Counted from the stretch's first letter, positions 7,946 to 17,650 are shown. The stretch: DNA of 36,037 nucleotides from Gemmatimonadota bacterium (GCA_028873825.1 JAPPNM010000064.1:1-36037); one strand, 5' to 3'. The notes: generated by a model from the letters alone, not told the origin. Translations and numbers: made by a program.

Positions 7946-9697
7946 ATGACCTCCAAGCCGACTTCGGAACCCGGCGGCGGTCCCCCGATCCGCTACCAGC
8001 CCGACGAACAGCCCCCGCCCGCGCTCGCGGTGGGGACGGGGCTGCAGCTCGCGACACTGAACATCGCCGCCATCATGCTGATTCCGCTGGTCGTCATGAG
8101 GGCCGCCGGGACGACGGACGCCTACCTCGCCTGGACCGTGCTCGCATCGGTGACCATCTGCGGTCTGACCACGGGGTTGCAGGCGTTCCGCGCCGGGCGC
8201 ATCGGGGCCGGGCACGTCATGGTCATGGGAACCTCCGGGGCCTTCATCCCCGCCTCCATCATGGCGCTCCGAGAAGGCGGCCCGGCGCTGCTGGCCACCC
8301 TGGTCGCCGTATCGGCGCTGGTTCCGCTCGTGCTCTCGTGGCGGCTGGCGCTCTTCCAGCGGATCCTGACGCCCGCCGTTTCGGGAACCGTGATAATGCT
8401 CATCCCGGTCACCGTGATGCCTTTCGTCTCGGGACTGATTTCGGGCGCCGACGGCGCGAGCGTCCCGCCGGGAACCGCGCTCAGCTTCCTCGCGACGGTG
8501 CTCGTCATCGGCGGTCTGGCGCTCAAGGCCACCGGGGGGCTCCGCGTCTGGGCCCCCGTCATCGGCGTGCTCGCGGGATCGGGGATGGCGGCGGGCTACG
8601 GCCTGTACGACCTGGAACGAGTCGTTGCGGCTCCGTGGGTCGCCCTGCCCCGCCCCCTCCCGCCCGGTTTCGACCTCGGTTTCGGCCCGGCCTTCTGGAC
8701 GCTTCTGCCCTCGTTCCTGCTCGTGGCCGTGGTCGCCGCCGTCCGCACGATGAGCAGCACCTTCGCCATCCAGCGGGTCTCTTGGCGCAACAGGAGCCGC
8801 CCCGTCGACTTCCGCGCCGTGCAGGGAGCCATGGCCGTCGACGGCGCGGGCAACCTCCTGGCCGGGCTGGCCGGAACGGTGCCGGGGAGCGCCACGACCA
8901 CCAGCGTGTCGCTGACCCAGCTCACCGGAGTGGCGGCGCGGGTCGTCGGCGTCGTGACCGGCGCGGCGTTCGTCGCATTCGCCTTCCTCCCGAAGGCCTT
9001 CGCGGCCGTCCTGGCCGTCCCGGACCCGGTCTTCGCCGGCTACCTGGCCGTCCTGCTGGCCATGCTCTTCGCGATCGGGATGAAGATCGTCGTGCAGGAC
9101 GGTCTGGGCTTCCGCGAAGGAATGGTCGTGGGCATCGCCTTCCTGGCCGGCGTGAGCTTCCAGCAGGGACTGATCTTCCCCGACCTCGTCTCCAGTTTCG
9201 CGGGCGGCCTGTTCGCGAACGGCATGAACGCCGGCGGCTTCGCGGCCATCCTCATGACGCTCCTGCTGCGCCTCACGGCCCCGCGCCGCAGCCGGATCGA
9301 GACCCGGTTCGACCCGTCGGCGCTGCCGGAGATCCGGGACTTTCTGGACGACTTCGCTTCGCGCGGCGGATGGGGTGCGGAGATGACCGACCGGCTCGCG
9401 GCCGCGTTCGAAGAGGCGCTCCTGACCCTGATCCGGGACGAGGCGCGGCAGCACGCCCGGCGGCGCCTGCTTCTGGTCGCCCGCAGAGAAGGGAACAGCG
9501 CGGTGCTGGAGCTCTTCGTCAGCCCGCAGGACGACAACCTCCAGGACAGGATCTCCCTCCTCGGCGAGCAGACGGAGGACGCCTCCCCCGAGCGCGAGGT
9601 CTCGCTTCGTCTCCTCCGGCACCTGGCCTCTTCCGTCCGGCACCGGCAATACCACGACACGGACATCGTTACCGTGCGCGTGGAAGGCCCGGACTGA
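7946..9697 (+). CDS. NCS2 (xanthine/uracil-type) permease fused to a C-terminal HATPase-like domain
   Basis: A 583-residue inner-membrane protein. About residues 20-440 contain a dozen or more hydrophobic segments with NCS2 features: the loop VMVMGTSGAFIPAS and the substrate-region sequence GTVPGSATTTSVSLTQLTG, which matches the position of the family's signature. Family members import purines or pyrimidines with protons or sodium. After the last membrane segment, about 140 soluble residues (starting RFDPSALPEIRDFLDDFA, with AAAFEEALLTL at the N-box position) resemble an RsbW/anti-sigma GHKL ATPase domain, though the usual N-box Asn is not obvious. The ATG at 7946 is preferred to an upstream in-frame start at 7904 that would lie inside the repeat element. 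It starts 14 bases after the element ends, with no clear Shine-Dalgarno. Confidence 0.8.
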   Translation: MTSKPTSEPGGGPPIRYQPDEQPPPALAVGTGLQLATLNIAAIMLIPLVVMRAAGTTDAYLAWTVLASVTICGLTTGLQAFRAGRIGAGHVMVMGTSGAFIPASIMALREGGPALLATLVAVSALVPLVLSWRLALFQRILTPAVSGTVIMLIPVTVMPFVSGLISGADGASVPPGTALSFLATVLVIGGLALKATGGLRVWAPVIGVLAGSGMAAGYGLYDLERVVAAPWVALPRPLPPGFDLGFGPAFWTLLPSFLLVAVVAAVRTMSSTFAIQRVSWRNRSRPVDFRAVQGAMAVDGAGNLLAGLAGTVPGSATTTSVSLTQLTGVAARVVGVVTGAAFVAFAFLPKAFAAVLAVPDPVFAGYLAVLLAMLFAIGMKIVVQDGLGFREGMVVGIAFLAGVSFQQGLIFPDLVSSFAGGLFANGMNAGGFAAILMTLLLRLTAPRRSRIETRFDPSALPEIRDFLDDFASRGGWGAEMTDRLAAAFEEALLTLIRDEARQHARRRLLLVARREGNSAVLELFVSPQDDNLQDRISLLGEQTEDASPEREVSLRLLRHLASSVRHRQYHDTDIVTVRVEGPD

Positions 9698-9823
9698 CGG
9701 GACGGCTCCGGCGCCGGGAGGACGGCGCCGAACGCTCGATCACCCTGTCTCGCAGCCCGCGATGCCATTAGCTTACCGCGTTGCGAGCCAACGGAACCGG
9801 GAAGCGACGCTCGCAACCCCCGG

Positions 9824-9856
9824 CAGTCCGTGGATATAGCCGCCCGAGCACCGAGA
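9824..9856 (-). repeat. Solo element end before the first LRR gene
   Basis: 33 bases beginning CAGTCCGTGGATATAGCC match the reverse complement of the terminus at 1-53 at 32 of 33 positions. The match stops 3 bases before the ATG of the LRR lipoprotein gene. No partner end is visible nearby, so this is a solo terminus or a decayed copy. Confidence 0.8.
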
Positions 9857-9859
9857 CCC

Positions 9860-12610
9860 ATGGTACGCCGCAACCCGCTCCTGACCGCCCTGATCCTCGG
9901 ATTCTCCGCCGGGTGCGGAGACTCGGGCGCCCCGCCCGCGCCACCCGTGCCCACGACTCTGGAACTCTCGCCGGAGTCGCTCGGCCTCGAGGCCCTAGCC
10001 GCCACCGCGAAGTTCACGGCCGCGGTGTACGACCAGGACGGGAATGCGATGACGGGCGTGCCGGTTTCCTGGCGGTCGTCGAGTCCTTCGGTCGCCGCCG
10101 TCAACCAGGCGGGGCTCGTTACCGCCGCGGGCAACGGATCGGCCTACGTGGCGGCGACGGCGGGAGAGGCGCTGGACTCGGCCCGCGTCGTCGTGAAGCA
10201 GCGCCCGGCGTCGCTGTGGATCCGGCCGGGTCATCCCCTGCGCATGGAAGCGCTCGGGGACACCGCGAAGCTCGCCGCCGAGGTGCTCGATCCGAATGGC
10301 CGCGCGATCGTCGAAGCGGTCGCGATCTGGTCCGTCGGCGACGCGAAGGTGGCGACGGTTACCCAGGAGGGACTGGTGACCGCCGCCGCCAACGGCGGCA
10401 CGACCGTCAAGGCCGCCTTCGGCGACCTGGCGGACTTCGTCTCCGTCTCGGTGAGGCAGGTGCCGGCGGTGGTTCGGATCTCCCCCGCCGACGACACCCT
10501 GAGGTTCGAGACGCTCGGAGACACCATCCGGCTCTTCGCCGAGGTGTTCGACGCGAACGGCCACGAGGTCGAGGGCGTGCAGGTGGCGTGGGGCACCAGC
10601 GACCCGGGTGTAGCGACCATCGACCGGGACGGGCTCGTCACCGCCAGGGGAAACGGCGCTTCGACCATTTCCGCGTCCGCGCACACCGCGAACGCCTCGG
10701 CCCATGTCGAGGTGGACCAGGCGCCGACGATCATCGAGTTGCTTTCCCCAAGCGACCTGCTCGCCGTCGGCGATTCGGTCCGGATGACCGCACGGGCCTT
10801 CGATGCGGGAGGTTCTCCCATCGTGGACGCCGACTTCGCCTGGACTTCCAGCGACACCGGCGTCGCGAAGGTGAACCGGCGGGGATGGGTCCACGCCGTT
10901 GCCGAGGGGGAAGCCGAGATCACCGTGGCGCTGAAGGGCCTGAGCGCATCGGCAACGCTGGTCGTTGCCAGCCGGGACGAGATCGCGCTGCTGGCCTTCT
11001 TCCGGTCGACCAACGGCCCGATGTGGACCGCAAACGCCAACTGGGCCACCGATGCGCCGCTGGCCGAGTGGCACGGGGTCGAAGTCGACGAAGCGGCGAG
11101 GGTCGTGTCGCTGAGACTGCCCGAGAACAACCTGGCCGGAACCGTGCCGCCGGAAATCGGCATGCTCGCCGCCCTGAAACTGCTGCACCTGGAGGAAAAC
11201 CTCCTCGAAGGACGGCTCCCCGGCGAGATCGGCGAGCTTCGGAGCCTGAAATCGCTCTTGCTGTTCGACAACTCCCTGTCGGGCCCGCTTCCGCCGGAGA
11301 TCGGAAGGATGGAGCGGCTCGAGGTCCTGGATCTCGCCAGGAATGATTTCACCGGGCCGGTTCCCCCGGAAATCGGCGAGCTTCCGCACCTGTGGTTTCT
11401 GGGTCTCTTCATGAACGAGCTCACCGGATCGATACCCCCGGAAATCGGCGGCCTCAACAGTCTTCGCGTGCTTGACCTCTGCTTCAACCGGCTGACGGGG
11501 CCGATTCCGCCGGAGATCGGCCGGCTGAAGCGGCTGGAGACCCTGTCGCTATGCGGCAACGACCAGAACCCCGGAACCCGCAACCGGCTGACCGGCAGGA
11601 TGCCTCCCGAGATCGGCAACCTGACCAGTCTCAGGCGGCTCGACCTCGGCGCGAACCGGCTGACGGGACCGATCCCCCCGGAGATCGGCAAGCTGGAGAG
11701 ACTCGAGACGCTCAGGCTGTACAGCAACCTCCTGACGGAGATTCCGGAGGAGATCGGCCAACTCGAGAACCTCCGATCGCTGTTCCTCTACGGAAACCGT
11801 CTGACGGGCTCGATCCCCCCGGAAATGGGAAACCTCGTCGCCCTGGACTCGCTGCTTCTGGGGCCGGGATGGACCAGCGGAAACAACTCCCTGACCGGCA
11901 CAATCCCGCCCGAGCTGGGCGATCTGGCCGGGTTGCTCAAGCTCGACCTGGGCCACAACGACCTGTCCGGGACCATCCCGAGCGAGCTCGGGAGTCTCAC
12001 GAGGCTGGTATTCCTGCAACTCGACTACAACCGGCTCACGGGCGAGATCCCTTCGGAGCTCGGGAAACTGGCTCGCCTGGAATGGCTGGTGGCGTGTTCC
12101 AACAAGTTTTCCGGGCCGATTCCTCCGGAGCTCGGCCAGCTCCGGGCCCTGGAGCGCGTGTACCTCTGCTCAAACAAGCTGGAAAGCACATTGCCGAAGG
12201 AGATCGGCAAACTGACCGAACTGGTGCATCTGTACCTCGGCGGCAATCGCCTGAGCGGCGAATTCCCGGAGTCCATGCTATCCCTGACGCGCCTGACAGA
12301 GCTGTTCTGGCGAGTAAACCGCGGACTTTGCGCGCCGCGGACCGACGAGTTCGAGGAGTGGCTCGAGAACATCCCGAAGTCCTCCGAAATCTACTGCGAA
12401 CCCCAGGAGAGGAAGGGGCGGCGGGGGGAACCCGAAGCGGCGTTCCCGGGGATCTGCTCGGTGACCGTGGTCGCGCCCGAGTCCGCCTCCTCGAGCGGCT
12501 CGCGGACTCCCGGAGCGAACCGCGAGGGCGCGCGAAGGGGCGTCGTACCGGGCCGGGCGGTTCCGGAGCGTCCCGGGACGTGGGGCGTGTCGTGCGGGCG
12601 GGGCCGCTGA
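9860..12610 (+). CDS. Ig-like (BIG2) and plant-type leucine-rich repeat lipoprotein, paralog A
   Basis: A 916-residue lipoprotein. The signal peptide ends in lipobox GFSAGC (Cys about 19). Four bacterial Ig-like BIG2 modules fill about residues 30-375, each with a pattern like VAWxTSDPGVATIDxDGLVTARGNG. An LRR N-cap (IALLAFFRSTNGPMW) follows. About 16 leucine-rich repeats of 24 residues then run from about 420 to 815, of the plant/receptor-like consensus RLTGPIPPEIGxLxxLxxLDL. The tail past about residue 850 is low-complexity and has no sorting signal. The ATG at 9860 directly precedes the signal core. Such proteins probably bind other proteins or glycans at the surface; the ligand is unknown. 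It is followed after about 90 bases by a close paralog. Confidence 0.88.
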   Translation: MVRRNPLLTALILGFSAGCGDSGAPPAPPVPTTLELSPESLGLEALAATAKFTAAVYDQDGNAMTGVPVSWRSSSPSVAAVNQAGLVTAAGNGSAYVAATAGEALDSARVVVKQRPASLWIRPGHPLRMEALGDTAKLAAEVLDPNGRAIVEAVAIWSVGDAKVATVTQEGLVTAAANGGTTVKAAFGDLADFVSVSVRQVPAVVRISPADDTLRFETLGDTIRLFAEVFDANGHEVEGVQVAWGTSDPGVATIDRDGLVTARGNGASTISASAHTANASAHVEVDQAPTIIELLSPSDLLAVGDSVRMTARAFDAGGSPIVDADFAWTSSDTGVAKVNRRGWVHAVAEGEAEITVALKGLSASATLVVASRDEIALLAFFRSTNGPMWTANANWATDAPLAEWHGVEVDEAARVVSLRLPENNLAGTVPPEIGMLAALKLLHLEENLLEGRLPGEIGELRSLKSLLLFDNSLSGPLPPEIGRMERLEVLDLARNDFTGPVPPEIGELPHLWFLGLFMNELTGSIPPEIGGLNSLRVLDLCFNRLTGPIPPEIGRLKRLETLSLCGNDQNPGTRNRLTGRMPPEIGNLTSLRRLDLGANRLTGPIPPEIGKLERLETLRLYSNLLTEIPEEIGQLENLRSLFLYGNRLTGSIPPEMGNLVALDSLLLGPGWTSGNNSLTGTIPPELGDLAGLLKLDLGHNDLSGTIPSELGSLTRLVFLQLDYNRLTGEIPSELGKLARLEWLVACSNKFSGPIPPELGQLRALERVYLCSNKLESTLPKEIGKLTELVHLYLGGNRLSGEFPESMLSLTRLTELFWRVNRGLCAPRTDEFEEWLENIPKSSEIYCEPQERKGRRGEPEAAFPGICSVTVVAPESASSSGSRTPGANREGARRGVVPGRAVPERPGTWGVSCGRGR

Positions 12611-12626
12611 CCCGGAGGGGATGCCG

Positions 12627-12666
12627 CGCCGCTCTCGGCGCTCGGCCGGGCCTTGTCCACGGACCG
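12627..12666 (+). repeat. Diverged solo element end before the second LRR gene
   Basis: About 40 bases reading CGCCGCTCTCGG and ending in CTTGTCCACGGACCG align with the terminus at 1-53 at roughly 80 percent with one indel. It lies 30 bases before the ATG of LRR paralog B, in the same orientation relative to the gene as the copy before queG. The match is weaker than the others. Confidence 0.6.
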
Positions 12667-12696
12667 CCGGGCGAGGGTCTCGCCCGCGGGCTGCCG

Positions 12697-15183
12697 ATGG
12701 CGCGCCGCTTCGCGATTCCCGTCATCCTGCTCCCCGGGCTCCTCTCCGCCTGCGGAGACCCGGGCACGGACCCCCTCGTTCCGACGACGCTCACCGTCTC
12801 GCCCGACTCGCTGAACTTCGGGGCGCTCGCCGCCACGGACGGCCTCGCCGCCACGGTCCGCGACCAGCACGGAGGGGTGATGAAGGAGGCGGTCGTCTCG
12901 TGGCGGTCCTCCGAACCCGGGGTCGCCGCCGTCGACCAGGCCGGGCTGGTGACCGCCGCCGGAAACGGAACCGCGACCGTCCGCGCGACTTCGGGGAACC
13001 TCGCCGACTCCGTAGCGGTCACGGTGGAGCAGGTGCCGGCGGAGGTGCGGATCTCCCACGGCGACGAGCCCCTTGTATTCGAGACGCTCGGCGACACCGT
13101 CCGTCTCTCCGCCGAGGCGCTGGACGCGAACGGGCACGCCGTCGCGGGAGTCCCGCTGGCCTGGTCCGTCGACGATACGAGCGTGGCCGCCGTCGACCGG
13201 GACGGCCTGGTCACCGCGAGGGGCAACGGCACCGCCGCCGTGTCCGCGTCCGCGGAGGGGGCGACCGGATCGCGCACGGTCGAAGTGGACCAGGTGCCGG
13301 CGACCGTCGAGGTCATGTCCCCAACGGACGTGCTGGCCGTGGGCGACTCGGTCCGGATGACGGCGCGGGCCTTCGACGCGGGGGGCTCCCCGATCGAAGA
13401 CGCGGACTTCGCCTGGACTTCGAGCGACACGACCGTCGCCACCGCGAACCCGGAAGGATGGGTACGCGCCCTGGCCGAAGGGTCGGTCGAGATCACGGCG
13501 ACGCTGAATGGCCTGAGCGCATCGGTCGAGCTGGTCGCCGTGTCCCCCGACAGGATCGCGCTTCTGGCCCTCTTCGAGTCGGCCAACGGCAAGTCGTGGA
13601 ACAACAGCGACAACTGGGGGACGGACGCGCCCCTGAGCGAGTGGTACGGCGTCGAACTCGACAGCCTGGGACGGGTCCGGTCCGTGAACCTGTCCGCGAA
13701 CAACCTGGCCGGGAGCATTCCTTCCGAGATCGGCGGGCTCGTCGAGCTCATTGAGCTGCACCTGGAGGCGAACCTGCTCGAGGGGGCGCTGCCGCCCGAA
13801 ATCGGGCGGCTCGAGAACCTGCGGTGGCTCGGTCTGTCCGGGAACCGACTGACCGGCTCGCTCCCGCCCGAGACCGGGGATCTCGCGGACCTCCTAATAC
13901 TGGACCTGAGTTTCAACGAGTTCACCGGCTCGCTCCCCCCGGAAGTCGCCCGGCTGACCCGCCTGCAGTACCTGGGTCTCTTCTCCAACGGCCTGACCGG
14001 CGCGATTCCGCCGGAAATCGGCGGCCTGGAAAGCCTGAGGTTTCTGGACCTGGCCTACAACCGGCTGACGGGACCGATTCCGCCGGAAATCGGCGACATC
14101 CGGGAACTGGAGAGCCTGCTGCTCTACGGCAACGACTCGAAACCGGAGGAAGGCAACCGCCTCACCGGCGCGATCCCGCCCCAGATCGGAAACCTGGCCA
14201 ACCTGAGGTCGCTCAACCTGGGCGCAAACCGGCTCGAGGGGCCCATCCCGCCGGAGCTCGGCAAGCTGGCCGAGCTGGATTCGCTGTCGCTGTACAGCAA
14301 CCTGCTCACGAGCATCCCCCCCGAACTCGGCGAGCTGGCCGGCCTTCGGCACCTGTCGCTCTACGGCAACCGTCTCGCCGGATCGATACCCCCCGAACTC
14401 GGCGATCTGGCGAATCTGCGCGCCCTGCTGCTCGGAAGAGGATACACCAGCGGCAACAACATGCTCACAGGTTCGATCCCGAGCGAACTGGGCGAGCTCG
14501 CGCGTCTGGAAAAACTCGACCTGGGCGGAAACGACCTGACGGGTTCGATCCCGGGCGAACTGGGCAAGCTGGCCAGGCTGGAATTCCTCGAACTCGGCTC
14601 GAATCGCCTGACCGGCGGGATTCCCGCGGAGCTGGGCGGACTCACCCGCCTTACGCGCCTGGCCGCCTGTCCCAACGAGCTCTCGGGGACGATTCCCGGG
14701 GAGCTGGGGGAACTGCGGGAGCTCCGCCGCCTGTTTCTCTGCTCCAACGACCTGACCGGGAAGCTGCCCCCGGAAATGGGCGGCCTGACGAAGCTGCGGC
14801 TCCTGCGCCTCGAGGCCAACCGGCTGACCGGCCAGATCCCCGATTCCATGCTGGCGGTCAGAGACCTCCTGGAGTTCCGGTGGGAGGAAAACGACGGGCT
14901 CTGCGCCCCCGCCACCGAGGAGTTCGAAGAGTGGCTCGACGGTATTCCGTCGTCTTCGGACATCTACTGCGAGAGCGCTTCGCCGAACCCGGAGCGGACG
15001 GAGACCGGGGCGGCGGGTCCGGGCAGCTGTTCGGTGACGGCGGTCGCGGCGGCGCCCGCCGCGGGGCGCCGGTTGCGGGGCCGCGAGACCGGCGCGGGCG
15101 TCGCGCGGGGGAGGCTGCCGGGCCGCGCGGGGGCGGGAGCGGCGGGGACCTTCCGGATGGAGAGGACCGTGCGCGCCTGTTGA
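12697..15183 (+). CDS. Ig-like (BIG2) and plant-type leucine-rich repeat lipoprotein, paralog B
   Basis: An 828-residue lipoprotein closely related along its length to the preceding gene. The ATG at 12697 begins MARRFAIPVILLPGLLSAC, a signal peptide with lipobox LLSAC. It has three BIG2-like modules where paralog A has four, an LRR N-cap (IALLALFESANGKSW), and about 16 repeats of the LTGxIPPELGxLxxL type with irregular spacers at matching places (such as TSGNN). The C-terminal sequence EFEEWLDGIPSSSDIYCE matches the paralog and is followed by a low-complexity Ala/Gly/Arg tail. A much longer upstream reading frame is an antiphase shadow of paralog A. Probably made by tandem duplication followed by loss or gain of one Ig module. 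Confidence 0.88.
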   Translation: MARRFAIPVILLPGLLSACGDPGTDPLVPTTLTVSPDSLNFGALAATDGLAATVRDQHGGVMKEAVVSWRSSEPGVAAVDQAGLVTAAGNGTATVRATSGNLADSVAVTVEQVPAEVRISHGDEPLVFETLGDTVRLSAEALDANGHAVAGVPLAWSVDDTSVAAVDRDGLVTARGNGTAAVSASAEGATGSRTVEVDQVPATVEVMSPTDVLAVGDSVRMTARAFDAGGSPIEDADFAWTSSDTTVATANPEGWVRALAEGSVEITATLNGLSASVELVAVSPDRIALLALFESANGKSWNNSDNWGTDAPLSEWYGVELDSLGRVRSVNLSANNLAGSIPSEIGGLVELIELHLEANLLEGALPPEIGRLENLRWLGLSGNRLTGSLPPETGDLADLLILDLSFNEFTGSLPPEVARLTRLQYLGLFSNGLTGAIPPEIGGLESLRFLDLAYNRLTGPIPPEIGDIRELESLLLYGNDSKPEEGNRLTGAIPPQIGNLANLRSLNLGANRLEGPIPPELGKLAELDSLSLYSNLLTSIPPELGELAGLRHLSLYGNRLAGSIPPELGDLANLRALLLGRGYTSGNNMLTGSIPSELGELARLEKLDLGGNDLTGSIPGELGKLARLEFLELGSNRLTGGIPAELGGLTRLTRLAACPNELSGTIPGELGELRELRRLFLCSNDLTGKLPPEMGGLTKLRLLRLEANRLTGQIPDSMLAVRDLLEFRWEENDGLCAPATEEFEEWLDGIPSSSDIYCESASPNPERTETGAAGPGSCSVTAVAAAPAAGRRLRGRETGAGVARGRLPGRAGAGAAGTFRMERTVRAC

Positions 15184-15263
15184 CGCGCCGCGCCGACGCC
15201 GACGATCCTTGCGGGACGTGCGCCGGCCCCGGAGCATCCAATAGACAACCGAAGGACGACACC

Positions 15264-15488
15264 ATGAGAGTCCCCCGCTCCCACTACCTCCCCCGCACCC
15301 GGGCCGGCCGGATAGCCACCGCCGCCTTCCTCGCGGCCATGGCGCTGGCCCAGCCTCCGATCGTCCACGGCCTCATGAACCGCACCGAACCGTGGATCCT
15401 GGGCACGCCCTTCCTCTTCGCCTACCTCTTCGGCGCGTACTGCCTGATGATCGCCGTGCTCGTGTGGGCGCTCCGCAGGAGAATCTGA
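15264..15488 (+). CDS. DUF3311-family small membrane protein
   Basis: A 74-residue protein with two hydrophobic segments (IATAAFLAAMALAQPPIV and FLFAYLFGAYCLMIAVLVWAL) and a basic end. Small DUF3311 proteins typically sit directly before a sodium:solute symporter gene, which is the case here: the stop codon overlaps the symporter start as TGATG. They may be accessory subunits of the transporter. A GAAGGA motif precedes the ATG by about 8 bases. The family call rests on size, topology and neighbour. Confidence 0.75.
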   Translation: MRVPRSHYLPRTRAGRIATAAFLAAMALAQPPIVHGLMNRTEPWILGTPFLFAYLFGAYCLMIAVLVWALRRRI

Positions 15489-16973
15489 TGGAGCCCTGGG
15501 TCGTCTCCACCTCGCTGATCTTCGTCTACCTGCTCGCGACGATCGTCATCGGGATCCTCGCCAACCGGAAGGGCGCCGCCAACCTGGAGGACTTCTTCCT
15601 CTACGGGCGCCAGGCCGGGGTCGTCGTCCTCTACCTGACCGTGGTCGCGACCTTCCACTCCGCCTTCGCCTTCCTGGGCTCCGGGGGGTTCTTCTTCACG
15701 CACGGAATCGGGTTCTGGATGGCGGGTACCTGGACGGTGCTGGTCGGTGCCGTCACGTACACGCTGGGAACGCGGATCTGGGCGCTCGGCAAGAAGTTCG
15801 GCTACATCACCCCGGCTGACATGATCGCCGACTTCTACGAAAGCGAGACGGTGCGGGTCGTCGTGGCGCTGGTGTCGGTTCTCTTCACGCTGCTCTACAT
15901 CCAGGTGCAGGCCCAGGGGCTCGGGTACATCCTCTCGGTCGCGACGGGCGACCGCATCTCGTTCTGAAGCCGCCTCGCTCGTCCTGCTGGCTGTCGCGGC
16001 GGGCTATCTCATCGTCGGGGGACTGCGCGCGGTGTACTGGACGGACGTGATCCAGGGGATCTGGATGTACGTCGCCGTGTGGGCGGGAAGCCTGGTGCTC
16101 GTCTACAAGCTGTTCGGCGGCCCCGGCGAGCTCTGGCGCCGCCTCTCCGCCGAACGCCCCGACCTGCTGGCGCTGCCCGGCCCGGAGGGCTTCTTCACCC
16201 CGGGCATGTGGGTGGGGATGACGATCGCGCTTTCCTTCGGGATCATCCTCCAGCCCCACATGATGATCCGCTACTTCACGGCCGCCTCCGACCGCACCCT
16301 CAAGATCCTCGGCGCCACCACGCCGATCTACCTGATGACGCTGTTCATCCCCGCGGCGCTCGTGGGGCTCGGCGGCGCGCTCGTCCTGCCCGAGCTGGCG
16401 TCGCCCGACCGCGTCTTCCCCGAGCTGCTCTTCCGCTACGCGCCCCCGTGGCTGACCGGGCTGATCCTGGCAGGCGCCACCGCCGCCGCCATGTCCACGC
16501 TGGACTCGATCCTGCACTCCAACATGACCGTGCTGACCCGGGACGTGTACCAGCGCTACGTCGCGCGCGACCGCAGCGAGCGCCACTACCTGGCCTTCGG
16601 GCGCGGGGTGGTGGCGGTGCTCCTCGCGGTGGGATGGTCCCTCACGGTCCACAACCTCGACTTCCTCGTCACGCTGGTGACCCTCTCCGGCGCGGGCGCG
16701 CTTCAGCTGCTGCCGGCCGTGCTGGGCGTCTGCTACCCGGGACGGCGGCCCGGCACGAGAGCGGGCGTCGTGGCGGGAATCTGCGCCGGCCTGCTCGTCC
16801 TCTATCTGACCCGGGTCGAGTTCCCGCGGCCGCTCGGCGTCCACGAGGCGCTTTGGTCGCTCGCGGGCAACTTCGCGATCGCGATCATCGTGTCGCGGTT
16901 CACGCGGCCGCCCTCGGCGGAAACCGTCGAACGCATCCACGGAGAGGTGGAGCGGTTCGTGTACGGCCGGTAG
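15488..16973 (+). pseudogene. Sodium:solute symporter (SSS family), frameshifted
   Basis: The first 159 codons (15488-15967) encode the N-terminal SSS membrane segments (EPWVVSTSLIFVYLLATIVIG, then LEDFFLYGRQAG and YITPADMIADFYESETVR) and stop at a TGA at 15965. The rest continues without a stop in the next frame to 16973, with the family's AVYWTDVIQGIWMY segment and further membrane spans. Reading TTC-GAA instead of TTC-TGA joins the halves as ISF-EAASLVLLAVAAGYL, so one extra T at 15964-15965 explains the break. The combined product would be about 495 residues, near family size. It is either a sequencing error or a recent inactivating mutation. The substrate cannot be told from sequence. 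Confidence 0.8.
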
Positions 16974-17239
16974 CGATCCTGCCCGCGCAACGGCGATTCC
17001 CGGCGCTCGCCGCCGGCCGGACGGGTTCGCTCTCGCACGTCGCGCTGTCGCGCGCGCCGCCGGCCGAGGGTCCCGACTCGCCGATTTGGGGGTGTTCCCG
17101 CGGGTGTCGCGGCACGCAGTACGCCCGCCGGGGGCCGATTCGCACACTTTTCCGCGTTCCCCCCTTGCGCGGACCGCACGTTTTCCCCACGTTCGCCCCG
17201 CTCATCCGCACCCGTCCACTCCAAAAAGGGAGAACCAAC

Positions 17240-17632
17240 GTGGACATGAAGAAACTCGCGACAGCCTCCGTCGCCGCAGCAGTTGCGTTGCTGGTGGTCG
17301 ACTACCTCGTCGACATGGTCCCCTTTATCGGCGGCCACCACCCGCACGGGCACCACGAGCACAACGATTTCTCCGTCTGGGGCATTCTCGGAGCCCTCGG
17401 TCACGGCGTCGTGCTTGCGGTGGTGCTCGGGTGGAGGGGCGTGTCCGACATGATGGACGGAGCCAAGGGCGGGGCAACCTACGGCTTGCTGCTTAGCGTG
17501 GCGCACAGCCTCGAGGGCTGGGAGGGGCACTCCGGCGCCGGCGAGCTCGTCGGCGCGGGCATCGGAAGCGCGCTCGTCGTGGGTATCGCCGGGGCGGTCG
17601 TGGCCATGGCCGCCGGAGGATCCGACGACTAG
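17240..17632 (+). CDS. Small membrane protein with a histidine-rich loop
   Basis: About 130 residues. A first hydrophobic segment (TASVAAAVALLVVDYLVDMV) is followed by a His cluster, GGHHPHGHHEHND, then hydrophobic stretches (WGILGALGHGVVLAVVLGW, YGLLLSVAH and SALVVGIAGAVVAMAA). An AGGGAG motif is 7 bases before GTG at 17240 and 13 before ATG at 17246, which favours the GTG. The His-rich loop suggests metal binding, and the efflux cassette lies nearby, but the genes are convergent. No family recognised. The 266 bases between this gene and the symporter hold no other evident feature. Confidence 0.65.
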   Translation: MDMKKLATASVAAAVALLVVDYLVDMVPFIGGHHPHGHHEHNDFSVWGILGALGHGVVLAVVLGWRGVSDMMDGAKGGATYGLLLSVAHSLEGWEGHSGAGELVGAGIGSALVVGIAGAVVAMAAGGSDD

Positions 17633-17650
17633 AACTTCTCCCGCGGGCGT

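Noticed and set aside
11100-14900. Regularly spaced DNA repeats of about 72 bases, checked as a CRISPR-like array
   Set aside because: The period is 24 codons and encodes leucine-rich repeats; there are no identical repeats with unique spacers.
9995-15237. Long antisense frames (up to 650 codons) opposite the LRR genes
   Set aside because: They mirror the repetitive, GC-rich codons of the LRR repeats and lack any family motif or start signal.
15955-15975. Programmed +1 frameshift at TTC-TGA in the symporter, as in prfB
   Set aside because: No Shine-Dalgarno-like stimulator is placed just upstream and SSS transporters are not known to use recoding; a plain one-base insertion is simpler.
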